DNA of 64,000 bases from Candidatus Lutibacillus vidarii (GCA_016717165.1 JADKGA010000003.1:372001-436000), one strand, 5' to 3'. Positions 21,873 to 31,470 are shown, counted from the stretch's first letter. Numbers and translations are program-made. Notes: generated by a model from the sequence alone, not told the origin.

Positions 21873-22718
21873 CTATTCCCCTGCGGGGCGGCGCAGCCCG
21901 TTGGGGTCACCAACGACCACCTGGTGGTGTCCGAGGTCGGTGACGTCATACCCGTACTGCCACGCCCGACCCGCCTGCCTGCGCTCGATCCGTCGACGCT
22001 GCCAGCCACCTGGGCGCCACGGGGAACGGAGCTGCTCCCACCATTGCGCGTACGACGAGCTGTGCTCGGCGGTGAAGGAGGACCGGTCAATGGGTGAGGA
22101 CAACCCGAGGAACTCCTCCACCCGCGAGAGCTCAGTGTCGGGCTGGCTCACAAGCCGCTCGTAGTGGATGACCAGGGCCCGATTGAGGTGCGGGAGGTCG
22201 GCGGCGAGGATGTCGTGCGCGGTGAGCCAGTGGTCGACCATGCCACTGAGGGTCTCGAACTTGCGCGGGTTCTTGGAGACGAGCCGGCGCCACTTCTTGG
22301 TGGAGAGCGCAACGGTCACTGGGTGTCGGACGACGACGATGAACGCGGATCCGGGGTACATCTCTTGCAGGAACCGGCCCATGATGATGTTCGGCGGCGA
22401 CTTCTCGACGAGGAAGCTGGCCTCGAGGTCCCAGTAGGGTTTCCACGCGTCTAACATGGCCTGGGCGTTCGCGGGCGAGATGAGCGTGGAACTTTCGGTG
22501 AGGTGCGCCGCCGGCGCGTAGGCAAAGCGTCCCGAGCCGCCGTGCAGCTTGGCCTTGGGATAGACGGGCTGCAGATGCTGGCCCTCGTCCTCCCGGACTC
22601 CGGTGTTGACCAGCCCCGAGACCTCCGGGTGCTCGCCGAGGACCTTCGCGAACGGTGTCGTCCCGCTGCGGTGGAGACCGCCCACGAAGACGAGGCGGGC
22701 GGGGTCAAGGTCAGTCAT
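21873..22718 (-). CDS. Sulfotransferase-family protein (1)
   Basis: 281 residues with the PAPS 5'-phosphosulfate loop at the start (LVFVGGLHRSGTTPFAKVLGEH) and the 3'-phosphate motif later (SAFIVVVRHPVTVALSTKKW). The region between (EASFLVEKSPPNIIMGRFLQEMYP) fits bacterial sulfotransferase-3-like proteins. These transfer sulfuryl groups from PAPS to a hydroxyl of a glycan or small molecule. ATG 22718 overlaps the stop of the glycosidase-like gene (TGATG), with GGAG upstream. The acceptor is unknown. IS1380 element 1 lies directly downstream. Confidence 0.85.
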   Translation of the reverse strand: MTDLDPARLVFVGGLHRSGTTPFAKVLGEHPEVSGLVNTGVREDEGQHLQPVYPKAKLHGGSGRFAYAPAAHLTESSTLISPANAQAMLDAWKPYWDLEASFLVEKSPPNIIMGRFLQEMYPGSAFIVVVRHPVTVALSTKKWRRLVSKNPRKFETLSGMVDHWLTAHDILAADLPHLNRALVIHYERLVSQPDTELSRVEEFLGLSSPIDRSSFTAEHSSSYAQWWEQLRSPWRPGGWQRRRIERRQAGRAWQYGYDVTDLGHHQVVVGDPNGLRRPAGE

Positions 22719-24154
22719 CACTGCTCCAGGATCGGGGAAAGATCGGCGGCCGCACCGGAGAGCTCGACGGGTTCACCGACGACCGGCGTCCCCACGGTGA
22801 CCAGCGGGGTGAGCGTGACGTTCGCGGGCACCGTGACCGCGCTCCCAGCCTTCCAGACGTACGCCGTCGTCATCCCATCACGGGTGAAGCTCACCCCGAT
22901 GAGCCCGTTCGCGTCGACCGCACGCACGGTGGCGTTGACTGCGGCGGCGCGCATCGCGGAGAACGCCTTGGCCCCTGCCCGGGGTGCCCCAAACCCGTCC
23001 AGCAGGCCCGAGCGTGGCTCGTCGCTGTTGTCCCCTCCGGGGTTGAAGGCCAACGGCAGCCAAATGACCATCGTCGAGCCGCCAGAGATGAGCGCCGCCG
23101 AGGTGCGCACGACGTCGGAGGCCATCTCGGCTTCGGAAGGATCGCGGCCCTTTACGAAGGACCCGACCTCCCACGCCTGGAGGTCGATGCCCGATGGGGT
23201 GGTGGCCTTGAGGTAGTCCACGAGTAGGTCGGCGGCCTCGGGGGCCTCGTAGAAGTGCACCTGACGGATGTCGGCGAGCCCGCTGGCGAGGATGCGCTCG
23301 TCGGCGGCGAACATCGCCAAATTGCGTTTGGCCTGGTCCCCGGCGAGCATCGCGTCGAGCTCGGCCCGGTTCGTCACGCGGACAATCTGCCGTCCGCGGA
23401 CCCCGATCCGCCGCTCGTAGTAGGTGTTCCACGCCGCGATTGCCTTTGACTCCTTGCCCTGGGCGAGCAGGCGGGTGGCGATCGCGGCCCCGTATGCCGT
23501 GCTGCTGATGCCGCCGTCGCTGATCCGGGCGCTGGGGTCGGCGGCCTTGATGGCCTTGGCGGCGACGGCGAAGAGCTGTTCGAACTCGGCGCCGGTCCCC
23601 GACCAAAAGGTCTCCCCGTTGACCTCGTTCTCCACGGCGTAGGTGTGCACACCGCGCGGGGCGTACCGCTGCACCACGGAGGTGACGAAAGCGGCATACG
23701 CCGCGAGGTCCTTGGGCAGCCGCGACTCGGACTTGTTCTTGGCACCTCGGGTGAACTTCGCGGTGCCGCCGGTGACGGCACACGTGCCGGTGCGGATCTT
23801 GAGCATCATCTCCACACCGAGGTCGCGGCTGCGATCCACGACCCGGTCGAGCAGCGCCCAGTCCGGCGCTCCGCCGGTGGGGCTCACATCGCACCACTGG
23901 AACTCGAAAAAGGTCACCCCGGGGGCTTGGCTGCGGATCCAGGACTCGGCAGACGTCACCTTGTTCCAGTCCCACTTGCTCCCGAAACGGACCGGGACCG
24001 AGGGCCCGGAGGAGCTCGGACTGGGGCTCGACGTGCTCGGCGAGGGCGCGCTCGTGCTCGGGCTGGGCGACGGACTCGGAGTGGAGCTCGTGCACCCCGC
24101 CAGGGTCAGCACGGCCGCGGTGAGGCCGGCGGCGAGCAGACGGCGGGGGGTCAT
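22718..24154 (-). CDS. Glycoside-hydrolase-like lipoprotein
   Basis: 478 residues. The signal MTPRRLLAAGLTAAVLTLAGC has lipobox LAGC and is followed by a Ser/Pro-rich linker (to about residue 52). The catalytic-looking domain resembles clan-A TIM barrels: WDWNKVTSAESWIRSQAPGV, a possible acid/base Glu in YAVENEVNGETFW (Asn-Glu), and a later strand-end Glu in VHFYEAPEAADLL or LQAWEVGSF that could be the nucleophile. The family could not be fixed (GH5/GH39-like). It is translationally coupled to sulfotransferases on both sides (ATGA and TGATG overlaps), suggesting action on a sulfated glycan. Confidence 0.75.
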   Translation of the reverse strand: MTPRRLLAAGLTAAVLTLAGCTSSTPSPSPSPSTSAPSPSTSSPSPSSSGPSVPVRFGSKWDWNKVTSAESWIRSQAPGVTFFEFQWCDVSPTGGAPDWALLDRVVDRSRDLGVEMMLKIRTGTCAVTGGTAKFTRGAKNKSESRLPKDLAAYAAFVTSVVQRYAPRGVHTYAVENEVNGETFWSGTGAEFEQLFAVAAKAIKAADPSARISDGGISSTAYGAAIATRLLAQGKESKAIAAWNTYYERRIGVRGRQIVRVTNRAELDAMLAGDQAKRNLAMFAADERILASGLADIRQVHFYEAPEAADLLVDYLKATTPSGIDLQAWEVGSFVKGRDPSEAEMASDVVRTSAALISGGSTMVIWLPLAFNPGGDNSDEPRSGLLDGFGAPRAGAKAFSAMRAAAVNATVRAVDANGLIGVSFTRDGMTTAYVWKAGSAVTVPANVTLTPLVTVGTPVVGEPVELSGAAADLSPILEQ

Positions 24155-25113
24155 CGTAGGTCCTCGGCACGGCGGGTCGCCTCAAGGCGGGCGCTCATCG
24201 CGTCAACGAGGTCCTTAACCCGCGGGTCGATATCGAGCGGGGCGCTGCCGTGGGACTGCCGGGGTTCGACGTGCGCGCACAGCTGCGGCGAGTACGGCAC
24301 GTCGAGGAACGCGCAGACCCGTTGCATCTCGGTCACCGGGTCGGCGGCGAAATCGTCGTAGCTCACCAGGAGCACATCGTCGCGGGCATCGAGACCGAGG
24401 TCGTAGAACTGCTGGTTGCGCAGCACCCAGTACAGCGCCGAGGCGGTGTGCTCGCTCATCGTCTCGGCATCGAACGAGGCTGCGAGCGCCGACATCTGTG
24501 GGCTGTGCCGACGGCCCTGCCACCGGTCCGTGGGGTTGCCGGTGGCGACCGTCTCGACCGCGATCAGCGGGGCCTTGCCGAACTTGGAGACCTCGGAGCG
24601 GGCCCGATCGTGGGCGTTGCGATAGACCCAGAGCGCCCGCGCTCGACCGGGGGCGAAGAGATCGAGCAGCTCGTCGGTGCGCTGGCTGTCGCAGAGCGGC
24701 TTGATGAGCACGAGGCGGTGCCGGGAGGCGTCGACCAGCGAACGCAGGACCTCGTCCGAGCGGAGCTGGAAGCGGTCAAAAAGTCGCTTGTCGTTCTCGT
24801 TGCGGACCTCGACCGAAGGGTCCTCGTCGAACCCGCGCATGAGCATGTTCGTCCCGGAACGCTGCAGGCCCACGACGAGCACCGGGCGAGCGGTGCCAGC
24901 GGGCACCCCAAACCGGGCGCGCCACCTCGCCTTGGACACCGCGGTCCGGATCCGCTCCCGCGGGTCGAGCCGGTCCTCCTCGACGAGCCGGTGGAACCCC
25001 TCGGTACGCGCCCAGTAGGCGTGCCGGATGGCCTTGCGGAGCAAGTAGCGGACCCGGGACTCCGGGCCCGTGGGTGGTTGGGACCACCGGTCGAGCAGGT
25101 CGCCCTTAGCCAT
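24151..25113 (-). CDS. Sulfotransferase-family protein (2)
   Basis: 320 residues. About 70 basic N-terminal residues precede the 5'-phosphosulfate loop RPVLVVGLQRSGTNMLMRGFDEDP. The 3'-phosphate motif is ARALWVYRNAHDRARSEVSKF, with Arg/Ser in the expected places. C-terminal DDVLLVSYDDFAADPVTEMQRVCAFLDVPY is typical of sulfotransferases. ATG 25113 overlaps the preceding gene by 8 bp and the stop overlaps the next start by ATGA, so it is the second gene of a tightly coupled four-gene operon. Acceptor unknown. Confidence 0.85.
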   Translation of the reverse strand: MAKGDLLDRWSQPPTGPESRVRYLLRKAIRHAYWARTEGFHRLVEEDRLDPRERIRTAVSKARWRARFGVPAGTARPVLVVGLQRSGTNMLMRGFDEDPSVEVRNENDKRLFDRFQLRSDEVLRSLVDASRHRLVLIKPLCDSQRTDELLDLFAPGRARALWVYRNAHDRARSEVSKFGKAPLIAVETVATGNPTDRWQGRRHSPQMSALAASFDAETMSEHTASALYWVLRNQQFYDLGLDARDDVLLVSYDDFAADPVTEMQRVCAFLDVPYSPQLCAHVEPRQSHGSAPLDIDPRVKDLVDAMSARLEATRRAEDLR

Positions 25114-25879
25114 GGTTGCCCCCTGAAGACTGGTATGCCGAGCGTGCCCGCTCATGCGCGTCAACGATTCGGCGCAGTTCGGTGATCCGCTCCGGTGCCT
25201 GCTCCGCGACGGCCTTCTCCAGGGCCTCCAGGGTGTGCAGGCCCTGTGCACCGGCACCGAACAGGTACCCCGGAGCAACGAAGGCGACGTAGTCGGCCTC
25301 GGAGAGCGGCACGTGCCGCAGCAGGATCGAGGTGTTGTCCAGGACGGGACGCGGCCTCGGGTCGACCCGGTACATCGCCGGCTCCAGAGCCGAACCCGCG
25401 CGCAGCAGCAGGGCGAGCCGGTGACCGCCGTCGCCGACGTGCAGGGAGCGGCCGAACGGCAGGCCGGTGTCCGTGCTCTGTTCCCCGCGGGTCGAGCGCA
25501 GGGTCACCGGGTACCGGGTGTCGTACCCGGTCTTGGAGAACGAGGCGAAGGTGTCGACCGCCTTGCGGACCCGTTCGCGGTAGTCCGCCCTGAGCGCCGC
25601 GTCGTCCTTGAGCAGCCACGGACGGAACCGGGCGGCTTCGATCTCCCGGAACCACACGACATACGGATGGTTCTCGCTGCGGGTGAGGAAGTCCTCGATC
25701 GGCTCATCGGCGGGCCGGGTGGCAATAGCCTCGAACATCGCCGCGCGGATGTGCACGTCGTAGCGCAGCGGCGAGATGAGCCACTCGATGCCGACGACCT
25801 CGTGCCCGGGGCTCTTGGGTCGCCACGTCACCGCCCGGCGGATGGTCCGGGCCGCAGTGGCGGGCAAGGAACGGCGCAC
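25106..25879 (-). CDS. Unrecognised protein with a DGGHR motif, first gene of the sulfotransferase operon
   Basis: 257 residues, no signal peptide or membrane segment, basic N-terminus. The motif GRSLHVGDGGHRLALLLRAG resembles the DGxHR box of ParB/sulfiredoxin-fold proteins, but the rest (WLISPLRYDVHIRAAMFEAI, YVVWFREIEAARFRPWLLKDD) is not familiar. I do not assign a function. GTG 25879 is chosen because upstream codons look non-coding. It is divergent from the GT4 gene (104 bp between starts) and overlaps the sulfotransferase gene downstream, so it probably serves the same pathway. Confidence 0.7.
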   Translation of the reverse strand: MRRSLPATAARTIRRAVTWRPKSPGHEVVGIEWLISPLRYDVHIRAAMFEAIATRPADEPIEDFLTRSENHPYVVWFREIEAARFRPWLLKDDAALRADYRERVRKAVDTFASFSKTGYDTRYPVTLRSTRGEQSTDTGLPFGRSLHVGDGGHRLALLLRAGSALEPAMYRVDPRPRPVLDNTSILLRHVPLSEADYVAFVAPGYLFGAGAQGLHTLEALEKAVAEQAPERITELRRIVDAHERARSAYQSSGGNHG

Positions 25880-25982
25880 GTGCTCACTTCGCTCTCGGGG
25901 TGGGGGCTGTCTGACATCCCAGGAACGCCAGACCCCGACAAGTTTACGTCGACGGGCGCGGCGGTGTGGTGGACTTGGCGCT

Positions 25983-27224
25983 GTGCGGATCCTCCACGTG
26001 AACAAGTTCCTCTACCGTCGGGGCGGCGCGGAAGGCTACATGTTCGACGTTGCCTCGCTCCAACGCGACCGCGGCGACGTCGTGGAACACTGGGGAATGC
26101 ATCACCCGGAGAACGTCGACGGGCTCCCTTTGGCGGACACCTTTGCGCCGTATGTCGAGCTGGAACCGGCCCCGGGCGGACTGGCCGGGCTCGCCGCGGC
26201 GGCCAGGATGGTGTGGCACCCGCCGAGCCGGACAGGTCTGGAGCAGGCGATCGCGCGATTCCTGCCGGACCTAGTGCACTATCACAACGTCTATCACCAG
26301 CTCTCCCCCTCGATCCTGCGGGCGGTCGCCGAGGCCGGGATCCCCTCGGTGATGACCCTGCACGACTACAAACTGGCCTGCCCCAACTACCAACTCCTCG
26401 ACCACGGGCAGATCTGCGAGGCCTGTATCACGGGGGGCACCTGGAACGCCGCGCGCCGGCGCTGCAAGGGCGGTTCGCTGGGGGGCAGTGTCGTGCTCGC
26501 CCTGGAGTCGGGCATCCATCGGGCCATGAACGCCTACGACCCGGTCGACCACTTCATCTCCCCCAGCCATTTCCTGCGCCACGTCATGGTCCGCAGCGGC
26601 ATCGCCGAGGACCGGATCCGGACCATCCACAACGTTGTCGACCTGCCGGCGCGCCCGCAGGCGGAGGTGAGCGAGCCCCGGGTCGTCTTCGCCGGTCGGC
26701 TTTCCCACGAGAAGGGTGTGGAGACCCTGGTTCGTGCGGCGGGCCTTGTGCCCAAAGGTGTCCATGTCGATATCGCCGGGGATGGTCCGCTCCGCAGCGA
26801 CCTCGAGGCCCTCGCGGCGCAGGTCGCACCGGGCCGGGTGACCTTCCATGGCCGGCTCACCAGCGACGTGCTCGCCCCGCTGGTCCACCGGTCGATGGCG
26901 ATGGCCGTGCCTTCCCGGTGGTTCGAGAATCAGCCGATGACGATCCTGGAGTCATTCGCGGCGAGCGTGCCGCCGATCGTCACCGCGCTCGGCGGGATGC
27001 CGGAACTCGTCGACGACGGTGTGCAGGGTCTTCTCGTCCCGCACGACGACCCGGCGGCTCTGGCGGGAGCCATCCGCCGACTCGCCGACGACCCCGAGGC
27101 GGCCCGCGCCATGGGCCGGGCGGGGCGCGAACGCCTGGACCGTGATTTCACCGCCGCGAGTCACCTCGCCGCCCTCGATGAGGCGTATGCCGTGGCCGGC
27201 GAGCGCCGGCGTGCGATGATCTGA
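25983..27224 (+). CDS. GT4-family glycosyltransferase (1)
   Basis: 413 residues with a GT-B fold. The N-terminal domain starts RILHVNKFLYRRGGAEGYMFDVA. A cysteine-containing segment CPNYQLLDHGQICEACITGGTWNAARRRC is seen in many GT4 enzymes of this type. The C-terminal donor domain has VVFAGRLSHEKGVETLVRAAG and the EX7E-like region ENQPMTILESFAASVPPIVTALGGMPELV. It likely adds a sugar to the lipid-linked repeat unit on the cytoplasmic side. GTG 25983 fits the conserved N-terminus. A sulfotransferase gene starts 6 nt after its stop. Confidence 0.9.
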   Translation: MRILHVNKFLYRRGGAEGYMFDVASLQRDRGDVVEHWGMHHPENVDGLPLADTFAPYVELEPAPGGLAGLAAAARMVWHPPSRTGLEQAIARFLPDLVHYHNVYHQLSPSILRAVAEAGIPSVMTLHDYKLACPNYQLLDHGQICEACITGGTWNAARRRCKGGSLGGSVVLALESGIHRAMNAYDPVDHFISPSHFLRHVMVRSGIAEDRIRTIHNVVDLPARPQAEVSEPRVVFAGRLSHEKGVETLVRAAGLVPKGVHVDIAGDGPLRSDLEALAAQVAPGRVTFHGRLTSDVLAPLVHRSMAMAVPSRWFENQPMTILESFAASVPPIVTALGGMPELVDDGVQGLLVPHDDPAALAGAIRRLADDPEAARAMGRAGRERLDRDFTAASHLAALDEAYAVAGERRRAMI

Positions 27225-27230
27225 GACGCT

Positions 27231-28178
27231 ATGACCACTCCCATCCGCCTGCTCTTCGTCGCCGGCGCCGGCCGCAGCGGTACGACCATCCTCAACACCA
27301 TCCTCGGCCAGGTGCCGGGGTTTGTCTCCGTGGGTGAGGTCCGCTACATCTGGGAACGCGCCTTCGGGGAGAACCACCGCTGCGGGTGTGGTGAGCCGTT
27401 CACGGACTGCCCGTTCTGGTCCGACGTCATCTCCAGGGCCTTCGGTCCGGCGGGGCCACCGGCCCCCGGGCCGGTCTCGCAGGACCTGCTCTCCCGGCTC
27501 CGCATCCTGCGTGTGCCGGGGATGATCGCGCGCTCCGCCCTTGGTCGTCCCACGGTGCCCCCGCACCACAACGACGCCGCCATCCACGCCATTTACCGAG
27601 CACTCGCCGATACGGCAGGGGTCGAGGTCATCGTCGACTCCTCGAAACTGCCTCCCTACGGCAAACTGCTCGAGCGCTTGCCCGGGGTCGACCTGCGGGT
27701 GGTCAACGTAGTCCGCGATCCCCGGGCCAACGCGTGGTCCTGGCGGCGGGTCAAACAGACCGGGGACACCGACAAGAACGAGACCATGGAACAGCTCGAG
27801 CTGTGGCGCAGTTCGCTGGTCTGGAGCGCCTGGAACGTCCTCATTGCCCGCTGGTTCCCACCGAGCGCCCGCAGCATCACGGTCCGGTACGAGGACTTCG
27901 TCGCGCGCCCCCGCGAAACCACCGCCCGAATCGTCGCCATGGCCGGTGGCGACGCGAGCGCTTTGCCTTTCGTCGACGAGCACACCGCGACGCTGGCGCG
28001 CACGCACACCGTCGCGGGCAACCCCAACCGGCACCAGAGCGGTACAGTGGCGCTGCGGGTCGACGACGAATGGATCGTAGCGATGCCCGCCTCCCAAAAG
28101 CTGTTTGTCACGGCGATCACCCTGCCCTTGATCCGGCGCTTGGGCTACCGGGTCCGTGCCGACCACCGGGCTGAGTAG
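27231..28178 (+). CDS. Sulfotransferase-family protein (3)
   Basis: 315 residues. The 5'-phosphosulfate loop is LLFVAGAGRSGTTILNTILGQ. It is followed by a Cys-containing region (RCGCGEPFTDCPFW) common in one bacterial sulfotransferase subgroup. The 3'-phosphate motif is LRVVNVVRDPRANAWSWRRVK. ITVRYEDFVARPRETTARI is the usual late motif. ATG 27231 lies 6 nt after the GT4 gene, so the two are probably made together and may act on the same sugar. Confidence 0.88.
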   Translation: MTTPIRLLFVAGAGRSGTTILNTILGQVPGFVSVGEVRYIWERAFGENHRCGCGEPFTDCPFWSDVISRAFGPAGPPAPGPVSQDLLSRLRILRVPGMIARSALGRPTVPPHHNDAAIHAIYRALADTAGVEVIVDSSKLPPYGKLLERLPGVDLRVVNVVRDPRANAWSWRRVKQTGDTDKNETMEQLELWRSSLVWSAWNVLIARWFPPSARSITVRYEDFVARPRETTARIVAMAGGDASALPFVDEHTATLARTHTVAGNPNRHQSGTVALRVDDEWIVAMPASQKLFVTAITLPLIRRLGYRVRADHRAE

Positions 28179-28425
28179 GGAGACGGCCCGCACGCCACCG
28201 ATGCCTCGAAGTTCTCCGTCGCGGTTGCCTCCGTCCGGTCCCTTTGGAGGGGTAGCGCCGAAAGCCAGCCCTGAACAGCATCTCCGTTTCACCCTCCCGA
28301 CCGGGCCGCTCGGAGCGCTCTTGGAGAGACAGCGAGGAAGGCTGTTCAGAGCGCAAGAGAATTGCCGGAGGAATCCTCGGTTTTCCGGTATCCGACGGCA
28401 CTTCCATGCCACAGTGAGGCACTGC

Positions 28426-28444
28426 GGAGCGCGTGGGGCGCTCC
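28426..28444 (+). promoter_or_regulatory. Leader hairpin just before the CotH gene RBS
   Basis: GGAGCGC (28426-28432) pairs with GCGCTCC (28438-28444). The ribosome site AAAGGGA begins 6 nt later. The 280 bp gap upstream (28179-28425) holds no gene and probably the promoter; no clear -10/-35 is seen. Confidence 0.25.
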
Positions 28445-28459
28445 CAGGGGAAAGGGACA

Positions 28460-31441
28460 ATGATGGGGATCTTGTCGTTCGGCCGCGCGCGCATGGTGGG
28501 TGTGGCCACCGTGGCTTTGCTGGTGCCCATGGTCGCGACCGCAGGTGTTGCTCATGCTGATCCGCCGGATGTGGCGATGAACGAGATCTTCTACAACGCC
28601 CCGAGTACGGATCCGGCGTTCGCGGCGGTGGAGTTCATCGAGCTGAAGAACTACGGCGCCACTGAGGTCGACGTCAGTGGCTGGAAGTTCACCGCGGGTA
28701 TCACTATCGCTACCCCGGATCTGGCGCTGCCTGCGGGGACGACGATCCCGGCGGGCGGTTTCCTCCTCGGGACCAGCGACCCCGCGCTCTTCCAGTCCAA
28801 GTACGGTTTCGCCGCCGACTTCTCGTTCACCGGCACGAGCCTGAGCAATGGTGGGGAGCAGGTCACCCTCGTCGACGCGACGGCCGCGGTCATCGACGCC
28901 GTCCTGTACGACGACGCCGCCCCGTGGCCGGTCAGCCCGGACGGTGCCGGGCCGTCGTTGGAGTACAACTCCGACGGCTCTGACAACTCCCTCGCGGCCA
29001 ACTGGCATGCCTCGCTGGCCCCGTTTGGCTCGCCGCGAGCGGAGAACTCCATCCCGCCGTTGCCGCTGACCATCGGTGCGCCCACGGCATACCCGGCGGC
29101 GGGCCAGGACCAGGTGCTCACCGCCACAGCACCGGTCGGCTCAGCCATCGACCTCACCTACAAGATCATGTTCGGCGCCGAGGTCACGGTGCCGATGCTC
29201 GACGATGCTGCCTCGCCCGGTGGCGCGGACGACGGCGTGTATGCCACGACGGTGCCCGGCGCCGGTGAGGGTGAGCTGGTCCGGTTCAAGGTGTCCGCGA
29301 CCCGCGGGCTCCAGTCGGCCAGTCATCCCGCGGTTGGTGACTCGCGCCCCTACGACGGCTACGTCCACGCCGACTCTGAGCTCGCCTCGGCGCAGTACCC
29401 GGTCCTGCAGTGGTTCATGGAGGACTCGGTCTATCAGGACATGATCGCCAACCACCGCTGCGACGACGTTGACGCGAACGCGACCTTCGCGTGGAACGGC
29501 AAGGTCCTCGACGGCGGACTCATGCACATCAAGGGCCACTCAACGTGTTTCGCCCCCAAGGCTAAGTGGGATGTCGAGCTCCCCGCCGGCTACACCTTCG
29601 ACTTCGGTGCCCCGTTCAGCTACCCGGTCAAGGGCTGGGACATGCAGAACGAGAACAGCCCCCGGCAGCGCGTCGGATGGGAGACCCTGGACCAGGCCGG
29701 TATCCCCACCCCGAAGTACGAGGCCATGAGGGTGCAGCGAAACGGCTCCTTCCACGGCAACTTCGGCATCATCGAGAACTACGACGGCACCTGGCGCAAG
29801 GCCCACGGCTACGGCGACATGCCGTTCTACAAGGTCGAGGCGCGCGGGCTGAAGACCTATGCGACCCCGGCGCTGCTCGCGGCCTCCCTGGACGTGGAGA
29901 AGAAGAACCCCGACGACGGCAACTACGCCGACATCTGGGAGCTCACCCAGAAGCTGGCCCTGCCCGACGGCCCGGCCAAGACCCAGTGGCTCCGGGAGAA
30001 CCTCGACCTGCCCGAGATCGCCAACGCCTCCGCGCTCATCGCCCTGCAGAAGCAGTGGGATACGGGCACCTACAACTGGTACGTCACCAAGAGTCCGACC
30101 ACCGGGCGTTGGCAGATCATTCTCTGGGACATGGACGTCATTTACGACGCAACCGCCACTCAGAACGCCCCGATGATCACTCCGCTGGTGTCGAACTACA
30201 CCTGGCTGTGGAAGTCCCTCTTCGCGATGCCGGACTACCAGGCGATGCACTTCCGGAGGCTGCGCACCCTCACCGACCGCTTCCACACCGGTGACGGCCT
30301 GGTGACCCGGTTCGATGAGCTCAGCCTGCCCTACGCCACGGACATCGCCCTGGACCGCGCGACGTGGGGTGGGCCGACCCTGGCAACCCAGCGGGCGCGC
30401 ATGGTCTCCGGTGTCCAGGAGCGCCGGGACGTCTTCGCCTCGTATACCCCGGCCTCGATCCCGCTCCCGCAGGACCCGGGCGCCAGCGTGGTCATCAACG
30501 AGATCCAATACGACCCCGCCGCCGGTGGATCCGAGTGGTTCGAGCTGCACAACCCGAGCGCCAGCGCGGTCGACATCTCCGGCTGGACCGTTCCCGCCGT
30601 CGGCCTCACCGTGGGCCCGGGGAACGTCATCCCGGCGGGCGGGTATCTCGTCTTCGCCAAGGCCGACGCGGTCCTGCGCTCGGGTCCGGACGGTGCGAAC
30701 TACCTCGTCGGCGGCCAGTACGCCGGCTCGCTCGACAATGCCGGTGAGGACATCACGATCCTTGATGGTGCGCGGGTCGTCGACATGGTGACCTTTGTGC
30801 CTCAGCCCGGTTCGGATGGCACGGGGGCGAGCCTGGAGCTCATCGACCCGGCCCTGGACAACGCGGACATGGCGAACTGGCAGGTCAGCGACGGCCCCCT
30901 CGCCACTCCGGGCGGGCCGAACGGGTCGGTGCTCCCGCCGGTCACCTCGACGGTGTTCGACTTCGGCTCGACCTGGAGCTACGCGGCGACCGGTCTCCCG
31001 GCGGGTGCCTGGCGCAGCCTCGGCTACGACGACACTGCCTGGCCATCAGGCCCGGGATCGCTCGGCTTCAACCTCGGGCAGACCACGACCGTTCCGTGGT
31101 CGAAGAACCGGTGGACCTACTACTTCCGGCACACGGTGACCATCCCCGCCGGGCCGGCCATCGCGAACGCCAAACTCCGGTTCAAGCGCGACGACGGCGC
31201 GGTCATCTACGTCAACGGGGTCGAGGTCGGACGCAGCAACATGCCGACCGGCATGATTCTGGACACCACCAAGGCCTCCACCGGCCTCGGTTCGACCAAG
31301 GCCAACTCGATCCAGGAGTTGGTCATCCCGGCCAGCCTGCTCACGGTGGGCGAGAACGTCATCGCCGTCGAGGTCCACCAGTACACCGCGGGCTCCACCT
31401 CGGACCTGCTCTGGGACGCCCAGCTGGAGGCCACCCGCTAG
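28460..31441 (+). CDS. Secreted CotH-kinase-family protein with two lamin-tail domains
   Basis: 993 residues. The signal peptide ends near VAHA. A lamin-tail domain (VAMNEIFYNAPSTDPAFAAV, EFIELKNYG) opens the mature protein, then a CotH domain (residues about 320-620). The CotH domain shows LMHIKGHSTC, WDVELPAGYTFDF, RVQRNGSFHGNFGIIENYDG and the acidic GRWQIILWDMDVIYD typical of this protein-kinase-like fold. A second lamin-tail domain (VVINEIQYDPAAGGSEWFEL) and a C-terminal beta-sandwich (RWTYYFRHTVTIPAG) follow. CotH proteins phosphorylate spore-coat proteins in Bacillus; secreted actinobacterial members are uncharacterised. A strong hairpin follows the stop. Confidence 0.88.
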   Translation: MMGILSFGRARMVGVATVALLVPMVATAGVAHADPPDVAMNEIFYNAPSTDPAFAAVEFIELKNYGATEVDVSGWKFTAGITIATPDLALPAGTTIPAGGFLLGTSDPALFQSKYGFAADFSFTGTSLSNGGEQVTLVDATAAVIDAVLYDDAAPWPVSPDGAGPSLEYNSDGSDNSLAANWHASLAPFGSPRAENSIPPLPLTIGAPTAYPAAGQDQVLTATAPVGSAIDLTYKIMFGAEVTVPMLDDAASPGGADDGVYATTVPGAGEGELVRFKVSATRGLQSASHPAVGDSRPYDGYVHADSELASAQYPVLQWFMEDSVYQDMIANHRCDDVDANATFAWNGKVLDGGLMHIKGHSTCFAPKAKWDVELPAGYTFDFGAPFSYPVKGWDMQNENSPRQRVGWETLDQAGIPTPKYEAMRVQRNGSFHGNFGIIENYDGTWRKAHGYGDMPFYKVEARGLKTYATPALLAASLDVEKKNPDDGNYADIWELTQKLALPDGPAKTQWLRENLDLPEIANASALIALQKQWDTGTYNWYVTKSPTTGRWQIILWDMDVIYDATATQNAPMITPLVSNYTWLWKSLFAMPDYQAMHFRRLRTLTDRFHTGDGLVTRFDELSLPYATDIALDRATWGGPTLATQRARMVSGVQERRDVFASYTPASIPLPQDPGASVVINEIQYDPAAGGSEWFELHNPSASAVDISGWTVPAVGLTVGPGNVIPAGGYLVFAKADAVLRSGPDGANYLVGGQYAGSLDNAGEDITILDGARVVDMVTFVPQPGSDGTGASLELIDPALDNADMANWQVSDGPLATPGGPNGSVLPPVTSTVFDFGSTWSYAATGLPAGAWRSLGYDDTAWPSGPGSLGFNLGQTTTVPWSKNRWTYYFRHTVTIPAGPAIANAKLRFKRDDGAVIYVNGVEVGRSNMPTGMILDTTKASTGLGSTKANSIQELVIPASLLTVGENVIAVEVHQYTAGSTSDLLWDAQLEATR

Positions 31442-31470
31442 CAAACTACGCCCGCTGGAGGGCCTGCAAC

